A stretch of 64,000 nt of DNA from Anaeramoeba flamelloides. Its lineage: Eukaryota; Metamonada; Anaeramoebidae. Numbering within the stretch: the stretch's first letter is position 1; every line of letters starts with the position of its first letter. Under the pieces are notes generated by a model. That model searched no databases. It was not told the origin of the DNA and worked only from the letters and a program-made list of their open reading frames with translations. The stretch covers positions 3,055,001 to 3,119,000 of the forward strand of contig JANTQA010000008.1 of the NCBI GenBank assembly GCA_027625915.1, read 5' to 3'. A program made the position numbers and the translations under genes. Below are positions 43,210 to 55,200 of this stretch, one piece after another.

Positions 43210-46200
43210 TTAAAGTTCTTTTTTCCAAATAATTATTGCTGTACCTAATTGATAAAAGATATTTTCTGACAAATTTTGTGGGATTGGAAGGTCGATTGCG
43301 AACAATAATTCAAGACGAGTGGAATTTAAATAGACTGGTAAGGTAATGATATTTTTTTTCACAATTTCTGTATTTTTCACCCATTTGAATAAAACCTTTG
43401 GTAATGTTGTTGAAATTTGGTCTGTCACTCCTAGTGTATTATTTTGCCATGCTGCGCCTTCGAGAACAAGTTCTGTTAAGTAAAAGCTTTGAGGTGTCAC
43501 CTTTTCCTTGGAGTCTATGGATACTTGTAATTGCAAAGTTTCGAGTGACCATTCTTTGGCATGTGCTGCAGCTTGTCTAGTAGCTGTGAGGAACGCTGTG
43601 GGGTCGAACAATCCGCCGAGCCAGATACCCTTTGCTCTGCCCAAGTCCTTTGATTTGCAAATTGTGATTAATTGTTCGATTCTTTTACCAAAGTCTAAAA
43701 TCCATCTATCTACACCAACTTTTTCATCGATTGGGTATTGTTTCCAATTGTTTGGCACCAACCCTTGATCTAAGTTTTTCAATAAATTTTTCAAGTAACC
43801 AGAGTGTTTTACTCGACCCTTGCATAATAAGGAAAGTTGAACCAAGTCTTCTGAAACAATTTTTAACAATTTTTGTCCCTTTTTGATTTCAATGTTAAAG
43901 CACCTCCACATTGGGTCTTCGATCGAGTCTTTGGATCCCTGAAGAGAAGGCAGTTCGTTTGGCAATAGTGGTATCCATTGCTTTGTATTTTTCTCCAAGT
44001 TTTTCATCCACGTGGGTCTTCGATCCTTTTCTTGTGTTTGTAAGCTATTTTCATTCATCTCGTCGAGGTCCTCATAGACATTTTGGATTTTCATTAATTT
44101 TTGTAAGGCAGATTTACCCTGGTTAGCTAATAGCAACAATTCTGCATTTTTTGGTAAGCCAAGCCAAGTGGGGTTTTCGGTCGAGGGCAAATTTTCAATC
44201 CAATTCAAGAAATGTTCATAACGGTTGCCCTCTGGCATCAACAATTCGAAGGAGTTTTCGCCCTGTTTATAGTCGACCAATTTGAAATTAAAGTCGTAGC
44301 ATTGTGGCACAAACAATTCTTGGAGCATTCCATCTAAAAGCTTTTGATCAAAGTCATTGTCAACTCGACCGCCGTACATTGTATCACCAAGGAGCTTTCT
44401 AATTGCCTCCCAGGGTATTTTATTGGGATCTATGTTGGTCTTATTGGCGCCAATTTGGTTAATCCAGTAGTCGATGGTATCCAACGAGGTGCGTTGATCG
44501 CTTTCATTAAATTCATATCCCTTTGACCATCCCAGTGGCCTGTATCTGATCCTTTCCTGAACAATTGAATGGAACCAAGATAAGAGGAAATAGAGTCTCG
44601 CTCTTTCGAGAGGCTTTGTCGAAATATTATGATGGGATAATGACAAATATGTATGTAACAGGTTCGCCTTAATTCCTGGAGGCGCCTCAAAGACAAAGAT
44701 TTGGGAAATTCTGAGTAAAGTGGGTGGAAGTTTGGGATGGAATTCTGTTGTCAAAAACAATCTAAATGTTGGCTCTGGTGAGGGCAATGAATGGATCAAT
44801 CTTTCTAATTCGCTCAGCCACTGTGGCGACAAATGCACATTCTTAATTAACACCCATGTACCACTTTTCGCTGCAAATGTCACTGCATCGAGCGCGTTTC
44901 CATAGGATTCTTGGGATCCAATGGCAATAGTTCGTAATTCAACGCCTAACTGCTTTTGTAATTCGTCAACCTTTGTTGAGGGGTCGTATCCGGGCTGTGC
45001 GCAAAACAATAGGGGCTCTTTACAATTCGATTCACTTTCGAAAATATATTTCAAGTCCAGTTCGGGCAATGTCAAAAATCCCTTACCTAATACCTCCTCG
45101 ACAAATTGAGATCCAGTGGACAAAATTCGATCTGGTTTCAGGGTTTTGATCAATAATAATCTGGCAAACATCATTTCGGTTTGATCTTCAAATTTGTTTT
45201 CCCAGCTTGGCGGCAAATTGCTTTCTGGCTCGTTTGAAGAAACAAATTTTTTCCATTTCATTAAATTCTTTGTGATGTGTGTCGGCAGATCATGGAACGA
45301 TTTCAAATCAGACAACTGTTCCAACTGTCGAACCTGGCTGTCGGTTAATAGGCTCTTGGGAATCACATTTCTAAGGGTTCTTGATCCGCTTATGATTGTT
45401 TCGCCCTTTAATAGATAGCCTAAATGGTCTTCGTCCATATCGTGTTCGATTTGCTGCAATCGAATCTGCGCGAGTCGTAATGCAAAGGTTAAATGATCTT
45501 CATGTAAGAGCCCGCGTGCCACTCTCTGGAAAAGGGTGGAATATAGATTATGGGACAATATTTCTAATCGCTTCATTGAATCTTCTTCGTCTTGTAGCAG
45601 TGGGTTACCAATGTTGGCCACCTTATGGAAGATTTGTAAAAAGAATCCCAAGCTGAATTGGTATAGATAATGGATATTGGACATTTGCTCGAGAACAAAA
45701 TATAGTCTACTTGTGGCTAAGGAGAATGGCTGGTATTCGTTTGATGTCTGTTCAATTTCGGTCCAAGTTTTGTCGACCTGTAACGACTGTTCATGGATCT
45801 TTTCTGCATCTGTTTTCAATTCCACGAGGGTATTCAGAACCTTGTCATCGTTCAAGATCGATTCCTCTGCTTCGTTTAATGTTTTCAACAGTTGCTTTTC
45901 CAAATTCCTGAGTTTGACTTTAAATTCCCCCTGTAATTTCAGGATGTTGGATCGTGCTTCATCGATGTCTGGTCGCTCCATTTTTAAAGTGTGATTTAAA
46001 CATTGGCTTTGCAAAGAGGTCAATGTGATTGTGAAATTACAAAATGTCACTCTGGAGCACAAGTCTGGGGTGAAATTGAAAGTGGGATCTCTTGTGGTCA
46101 TAAACATTTGGAAGCTTGGCGACAAATCAATTTCTTGATCCCCCAATCTGATGAGCTTCCTACCGCCAGTTCTTCTCGTTTCCTTGTTTAGCACGGAATT

Positions 46201-49200
46201 CAAGATGAGATCAACGTTTTCTGCATCTTCGATGAGGATGGAGGTACCAAATCTTAATGCGCTTTCCAATTTCTTCATCAAGTTGCCATCGACAAAGGAT
46301 GTCTTGACAATATTTTTATCCCTGTAGTGGTTCATGATAAATTGGGTAGCCTGTCCACTTGGGTCAATGACAAGTGGGTATCTATTAAATCGTTTCAAAA
46401 TAATGGCGTTTTCTGTACACAATGCGTCGACGGGCAATTTATTGGATTCCCAAATTAGCCTTTCCTCTGGCAGGGATAAAAATTCAATGAGGCTAATATT
46501 GGGCTTGATGTTGATTGCCATATTCTTCATATAATGCTTCCATTGCTTCAACAAGTTTTCTCGATAATTTTGATCGAAAAATCCAATGTAGGTCAAAAAT
46601 GCACTCGACAGCAGCACGTCGCCAGGTAGCGTGTTCAATTGTTCGGTCAGGCTAATCGATTCCGTTGACCACCGTTTTTGTTCCTCTGAGAGACTTTTCA
46701 GTAAATTAATTGAGCGTTCAACCTTTGTTCCGACGATTTTGATTTCATGCTTAAATTGACCACTTTGTGTCATCAATTCTTGGTATTCACGGGCATATTG
46801 TTCGATGGCCCTTTCGATATTGTTGATCATTTTTTTTTGCTCCTTGAGTTTGACCTGAATGATATTTGCCGCCTGGGTCAATCTTCTTACCTCTCTTTTC
46901 AATGGATCTACCATGATGATGACCTTCGAATATTCGATTTGTGCTGCAAGCCAGTTTCTTAAATGCGAACAGGGTGTACTTGCTCTTTTGACTCGAGACT
47001 CTGAAAATTCGCTGTCGTTTTGCATGGAGTTTTCAATTTGATCACGGCAACGAGCATCTAATTTTTCTGTTGTAAAATCTAAAATGCTTGCAATGAAGGT
47101 TGATTGGGCCATAATATGCTTACATTTAGTCCAATCGATGTCCCCATGGCCTAAAAATTTACATACAGCCAATAGGGTTTTTTTAATTGGCTCCTTGGGC
47201 TTGGAATACCCTCTTAATTCATCTAACGACGATTTGGTGATTTTGGATACAGATTTTTTGGCCTTCTCAACTGCTGGTTGTGCCTTTGAAAGCCTACTTT
47301 GAGCTTTTTCCTTTTGGTTATTAATGTTTTTATTTTGGAGTGCCAATTTGCTTTCCAATTCCCTTAATTGTTTTTTTTTACTTTCTGCCTCCTGTTGCTT
47401 TTTCACCATTTGCTTCAGTTTAGCATCTGCCTCCCTTTGCTTTTTCTGTAATTCCTTTTCCTTTTCGTGTAACTCCTGTTGTAATTCATCGACTTGGTTT
47501 TGGGTTTCTTGCATTTTTTTGAGCCCGATGTTTAAATGGGTCTGTTGTTCCTTTAATGACTTGGTTTTTTCGTTGAACAATTTGACGTAATGGTTGATCA
47601 TGTCCAAATAGTGTCTTGGTGTAATATGGTTCATTCTTCCTTGTCTTTTCGATAGCCTTTTGGAGATTTTGCCGACCGAGTTATGGACCCACACTGTGCT
47701 TGCAATTAATGATTGCCTATGGTTGGGGTAGTCTCCCAATTGCTGAATTTGGATCGGGAAGTCTGTAGGTGGGAGGTAATTTTCCTTGTCGATCGGTAAT
47801 TCCTTCGTAAATTGATATCCGACTTCATACATGGCTTCATTGGACCATGTCCCAAAGTAATCTAAAACACATCGATTTAAGAGCGCAGGTGATTGCACAG
47901 ATCGATTTGAAAAATCTGCATTCGCTGGGTTCATTGTAAACACGACATGCAAGTTGTTTTGCACCTGCTTTGTGAAGTATTGATATAGCTCCTCATCGGT
48001 ATCCAATAATTTGCCGTCTTGCTTGGCTACTTCCCTGACTTGATTCAATAGCCCGGACATTCCCTCTCCTTCATCAAATAATCCTGGTACCTCACCAGAG
48101 GCCAACAGTGCATTCATTCTTTCCAGAAATGAGGAGCTTAGGATATTACTTTCATCAAAGATAAAGCAAATTTTTTCTCCCTTCAGGCCTGCTCGTTTCA
48201 TGACAATCCTGAGGTCTTCATCAAAATTCTCCAGATCGTATTTTCTACTGATTTTGATCTGAAAGACACTCAGTCCATTCACCCATGCGACAAATCTACT
48301 TAATACTGTTTTACCTGCTCCACTGGCTCCAACTAATAAGGCGTGTCCCTTGGGTTGCTTTAATACACGATCGATTCTTAAAATGTGGTCGATGGCTTCG
48401 TTAAACAAGACCAATTTGACGTCCAATTCTTCTTCGTAAAACGCCTTCAGTCGTTTTTTAATGTATCCCTTGAGTTCGTTCCTGTTGACATCTAAATAAT
48501 CCTTTGTCAGCCAATCACTAAACAACAGTGGCCTTCTTAATGCTTCCTGGGGAAGTGTCGGAAAGTTATCAAAAATAATTTGATCGAGAATTTTGTTCGT
48601 CCATTGCCTATTCTCGTCTTCAATGATACGGTCTTGGAACAATCTAAGTGCCTCATGGGCAAAGATCCTAATCAATTGCTCCAGGGTAACGTCGCCGTTT
48701 AATGGTGTCAAAATGGACACCAGTGCCCGGCACCATCGACTCAGTTCTCTGGGTGAATAAATATAGAAGGGCTGCATTTCGGTTGTCAATTTTCTTTGAT
48801 TGGCCAAATAGAAATCGATCATGGATTCTGTTAATGCGCTGGCGTGCTGTCTCAATCTTGGAGTCAATCTCAGCACGGCTCTGTTAAAGGTACCATAGAT
48901 TTGCTGTAATGATGGCTTTCCTGGGTAATCAACCAAAAGCACTGGGGAGTGTCTTAAAAACCTATGGCTTAATGGTACACGACCGGCATAGGTACCATAG
49001 CTACCTGAAACTGGATTACATGCGCCTATAAAGCAAATTTTTTCGAGGGTGATCCATTCGTAATCGGAGATCCGCCAAAATCCGCCCTGTTCCACCATTT
49101 GACGAATGAAGGTTATCGCCCTTTGGGTGCCGTATTCATCCTTTGCTGGCAAATTAATTTCATCACAAAAGACTACCAACCATTTACCGACCTGCTTGGG

Positions 49201-52200
49201 ATGCAGGACCATTCCGTTGGGTGTCTTTGTATAGCTACAATACTGATTCAGTGTTCGCATGATCACTGCGGGGCTAGTGGCACTCGAGAAATTGATCCCT
49301 ACCAATTCGTAATCAGGGAAGGACTTCAATGTCGCGTTCAGGGTCATTGTCTTACCAGATCCTGCTGGTCCGCAAAGGATCAATGGTAAGTGATCATGTA
49401 GCCAGGCGTATACAACGTCTTCGTGTCTCAATGTGTCAATTGTGGTGATGACAAAGTCACTCGCAGCGACTCTGTTGGTTTCAATATCGATATTGGGCAC
49501 TTGGTTTTTCCATGGATACCATTCGCCAGTTTGGATGTCCACTTTGTAATCGATCAGGGGGAAGTTACCCATGGGCGCCTTAATATCGCTAATATCGACG
49601 ATATATTTGCCAAATTTTTCTCGATCTCTGAGCCCTGTGCTACCGCTGAATCCCCATAGCACAGAGTATAGCAATTTCTTGGTAATATATTTTTTCAAGT
49701 GCTCCATCGTCATTTGCGATTCTTCGTTCATTTGGTTATATTGATGAACGATTTCAATCGACCTTTTGAATATGGAAAAAAGGGTCGTCAATAAGCGAAG
49801 CTTTGTAAATTGCATAATATGCTCAAATTCTTCAATATACTTTAATGCCCTGATCACAAAATTGTCCTTTTCAAAATAGGGCTTGACAATGTCAACGATC
49901 ATTTTTTGATCTTCTATTTCTGTTATCCTTTCAGTTGACTCTCCTCCACCAAAGTCGCTATTCAAATTTTCTTCGGCGGTCTGCAATACAGATTCTGTTG
50001 TCAATTTGCCAAGGAAGTTTTGGCAAACCATATATGGAGAGACAACATTTTCACTAAACCAGACCATACCACATCTCGACACTGTAGCTGGTGTGGCATA
50101 TTTTAAGTTCTCTACTTCAAACATTATTTTAACATTATCTGGTAATTCAATACGCTCACCATTGGGCAGGGTTAATAATTTATTATCATCTAACACTGAA
50201 TTCAAATTTTCAATCCAATCTGTGGAGACGTCGCCATCAAAAATGATCCAATGGAATTTCTTGGCTTCGCCTCTGACATTATTAACAATTTTTCTCAGGA
50301 TATGGGTCAGGATACCATCAGTCCATTCTCGTGTGGTAGGATCTAATACGCCATATAATTCTTCTTTAGAAATGGCCTTAGGATCGATAATATGGAATTC
50401 TCCAAATTTTTTGTTTTTGGGATCCTGTAAAGCCTCGTGTAATACCCTCCATGCTGCAGTCTTTCCAGAACCCGAGGGTCCAACTAACATCACACCATGA
50501 TGAATTCTTTGGATTTGATATAATTGTAAAATCTTTTGTAGCCATTTCTTTTTTGGTAAAAAGTTTTTTCTTTTACAAATTTGCTTAATTTTTTCGGTTA
50601 ATTCCGCTGTTTCAATTTCCTTTGGTTTCAAACCTGGGAACACATCTTTTAACAAGCTACCAAATAATAGGATATCTTCTGAAACTAATTTTGGAATAAC
50701 AGTTTCACAAATACTCTTTAATAAAATTAAAATTTCGTTTTTGTCATTCACATTTTTTTGAAGTTCAATTTCTTTTCCTTTTTCTTCCTCTTTTTCTTGT
50801 TGCTGTTGTTGTTGAAGTTCTTGAATCGCAGCTCTTTTATTTTTACCTGCAGATACCAATACGGATTTTAAGGCACGAAGACCAAAGTCATAATGAGTTT
50901 GCTTACTTAATTGACTGGCACACAATTTAAACAGGGGTACGGCCTTGCCTGATAATCCTTCTGCTGTTTTAAATCCCTGAGAATATAGCATTACCTCAGC
51001 GATCAATTCACGATCTGGTTTGATCATAGCAATTGATCTAAACAATTGTTTTAAATTGTCTGGCAAATTGGATCTACCAGCATAGCCAGGATTCATTGTA
51101 ATGAAAATACCCATATCTGGATCTATTGTGAAATGTCTTTCAACCAAGTCTAATTCTCTTTGTTCGTTTTTCAATGCGACTTGAATGGTTTGGATTTGTT
51201 GAGAAACGGCACTCAACATTTTTTCTTCAAGTCTATTAAACTCATCAAAGCAGCCCCATGCACCCGTGGAGCATAATCCAACAAAGATTCTTCCCATCGC
51301 CTGGAAATCAAAGGTTTCGTCACAATTAAACACCAAAACAAATCTACCCAATTGGTATCCTAACGATTTGACTGTTTCCGTTTTACCGGTACCAGCTGGG
51401 CCAAATGGGTTACCACCTAATTTCAAGTGTAGCGCCTGTGTTAACGTTAAATAGGTACGATCAGTCAGGGGTGTTATTACTAATCTGCCTGGCACACCGA
51501 GATATTCAAATCCATAATGGAACTTGGCATTCGCCAAGTGGATCATCAATTTTTCATTGCTATTGTTTTCAGGGTGCCAATAGAATCGCATTTCCTTGAG
51601 CCAATTAAACTTTGTCAAACTGGTAATTTTGTTGTTGATCAGCTTTCTTAGGACATCTCTTTGGTGAACCAATTCGATTGTCAAATGTTCGATTTTAGTT
51701 CTCGTCAATGGCAAAAGATCTAATAATACCTGGTTTGCCAAAAAGCCAAGCATTTTGATAATGCCTCCCAATTGTGCCTGTAGCCCCTTCTCCTTTTTGT
51801 GTATAGCATTTTCTGTTTCGTTTGTCCAAATAATTTGCAGGGTCAAAATGGCAATTTGATCTGGTGTCTTGTTGATCCAATGTAAAAACTCCTTTGCCAG
51901 GATTTGATGTGTTTGCTTGTTAAAGAGATCAAGATACTCCTTCAGGGATCGCTCCAATGCAATTATTAAGGACTTCCTCATTTGTAGCTCGATCAGTTTC
52001 ATCCATTCGTTAATTTTCGTGTATTCCTTATACTTTATTGGGTTGGGGAATTCAATGCATTCTTCTTTTGATTTCATACCGAGGATCAATGACTCGTCTT
52101 CACTTAATTTTATTGATTCAATACCCGCAAACATTTTTTTAAAATGCCGTTGGATTTTGGTGATGTCCTTTGAATTACCGATGATTTCTAACAAATCAGG

Positions 52201-55200
52201 GTCACCAACAAAGTAGAATCTGGGGAAAGCTGCTCTTTGCTTTTCCAAATACTGGCCCAATGCCTTCTGCACTTTGATCAGCATTTCCTTTAATCGCTCA
52301 ACGGTTTTTTGTAAGCCCTCAATTTTGATAACATCCAAAATAAGTGGCTTTTGCTGTACCTTTTTCATCAATTGGACAAATTCCAGATCAATGGAATCGA
52401 ATCTCAGGGATTCCTGTGGTAGCAATTGCTTAATGTCTGAGCTACCCATGAATACACCCTCCAAGTCAACCCATTTCATTTGCACATCGAGCCAGGGATC
52501 AAAAATTAATAGGATCTTGTTGAGTTTCTCCTCCCAGGCAAAGCATTCTTCTTCAAAGTGCTTAAAATAAGGTGAATTTTTCATATCACGCAGGCTGTTA
52601 ATGTGCTCGCCTAATTTACCAAAAATGTCGTCCCATCCTTTAATTAGTTTTGTTTTATTTTGGTAATTGACTAATTCCAAGACAAAATTGTTCCAGTGCT
52701 GTCGGACTTGCTCACTTAGAAATTTTTCCAATGCCAGTTCTCCACCGGCAATTGAGATAACATCTTTAAAGATCACTTCGTTTTTGATCAAGTCTGCGTC
52801 ATAGATATCGCCAAGGGTTAATTCATTTAATTTCCAAGTCACGTTTAATTTATTTTGTAATTGCTTCCAATGCCTTTCCTTCATGACTTCGGATCTGAGG
52901 TCTTGGATCAAAATGTTGCACCTTAGAAACCCCTTGATGATACTCGAAAAATGGGAATATGCGTCATACTGCCTGACCGATTTTGGTAATTTTCTTAATG
53001 CGCTATATTGCTCATCCAATGAGACCCTAATTTTCTGTGGGATGACTGCCGTCCATGGCGTTTCCTTTAATGTTTGAAGCATCTTCCAAATGCCCGTTAA
53101 TTCGTTCCAGACTTGTTTCAAATTGTTTAATTCGCCCGAGATGCTTTCAAAATTGATTTCCTTTCCCGGGAACATATTCAGAGACTCGCGAGCGAGCGAC
53201 AATTTTTCGAAATCCTGTTTCAAGTCGTTAATTTTTTGTTCAAAGGTCTGTAGCCTCTCAATTGCCATCGAAGGGATGATTTTGCCGTCGAGGGGCTTAT
53301 TCTCCTTCCAGTTATTCAAGAACTTTTCGTATCTTCGGTTCAGCATCTGGTCTTCCTGTTCAATTTTGGTTTGCAAAATGGGCACCTGCTTGTTGACTGT
53401 CTCATCCTGCTTATTTAAAATTTCGCTAAACAGGAGCCATTCGCTTTCCACTTGATCGTAATATAGCCAATTGTTTTCGTCCAATCGGAACCATTGCCGA
53501 TCCAAAATTAATTCGCCGTTTCGGAATAGTTCCAATTCCTGCTCCCACTTAAGCGAATTCTTCTTCAATGACGTCACCTGGGTGACAAAGGATACGATGT
53601 CCGAGGTGGAGTCCGATTCCAGCGAATGCTTGGAGAGTTCTCTTCGATAGTCGTTCATTTTTTTCCAAAAGAGCCTCATTTGCGATCCCAATTTGACAGA
53701 GAACCTTTGCAAAAATTCCTTGTGCCAAAAATCATACTTGTTGCTGACCTGGGATTGCACCTGTGAGTAGTCAATAATTATTGGGCCCAATTGCTTGGTG
53801 CTTTCGCTGGTATCGAAAGTGGATCGATACTTTTTGACTTCCAATAGCAAGGCTTGCCATTTTTGGAGATCATTCCCGATCTTTTTTTCAATCATATCTG
53901 GCTTGATGTCCCAGAGGGATTGGTATTGAAACCATACCGTGACATATTCTTTGACTTGCTTGATCAATTTCTCGATCCAGTTATAGGATTCCTTTAATAA
54001 CCCGCGAGGGATTTTGCTAATAATTGAGTTATAAGTGGAGTTGATCTTATCGTTGCTTTGTGGGCTCATAATTGTATACCGTGTCGAGTCCAATCGTTGC
54101 CTTTCGCAAACCACGCCCATTGTGTCATGTAAAATTTCAATCCATGTCTGTCTGACGTGTTTAATTGGTGGATCCAAATAAATAACTCGGTTTTTGATTT
54201 TTATTGAATATGTGATCGTTGGCAAGTCTAATTCAAATTTATGAAGGTTGTCTTCTTCATCTTCTTCCTCATCATGGAAATGCTTTTTTCTTCTTATTTT
54301 ATTTGAGTTGCTAATTTTATTATTATTGCTATTCTTATTCTTGCTCTTATTTTGGTTGTTCTTATTATTATTATTATTATTATCATTATTGTTATTATTG
54401 TACTGAGTGGTCGAGGATTTATATTTTTTGTAATAGTCGATTTCTTCAAGAAAGCTTTCGAATTTGCTATTCCAAGTATTTAAGCATTCAATTAATCTTT
54501 TAGCCAAAATTTCTTCAATTTGGTGGTCCAGTTTTTTCACCCATTGACTCAAATTGGAGAAGGCCTGTAAATCGAATTGATCGATATTTTCTTGAATTTG
54601 GTTGAGAATGTTGATCATTGTGTTTTGATCCAATTTGCAAGTTTCCAATAATTGCATTTGATCGTTAATTTCTGTATACTTGTTTTTCAAATTTTCCACT
54701 TTCTCTTCAAACAAGATCACCTTGTTGGATAGCTTGGTTACATATAACTCCAATTTGTGATCATTCCATGTCAGCGAACAGCCATTTTGAATGACCTCTT
54801 GCACCTCGTTTTGGTAGCTAGCGATCAGGGGTTTAATTTTTTCATCGAGGGAATCGCATGTGAAAAAATAGTTTTTGATGCTCTCCACAAGGCTGATGGC
54901 AAAGGGGTACAGTTGAGATGCACTTGAAGCTCCAAAGTTGATATTAAAGGGCACTCGAAAGTTCAGGGAAACCAGGTTTCGGACTTCCTTAAATAAAGTT
55001 ACAATTTCTTGTTTAAATGTTACCTCCAATGTAGATCCTGTTTGATTGTGGTTTTGAACAATTTCAAAAATTGGGCCAACAACGTCCCAATTTTTGGATT
55101 TTGTTTCTTCGATCCATTCGTTGAACAATCTATTGCAGTCAAATTTTAAACGGAATTTTTCTCCCTCGATCTTCAATTTTTTGCCCTCCGGTTGCTGTTC

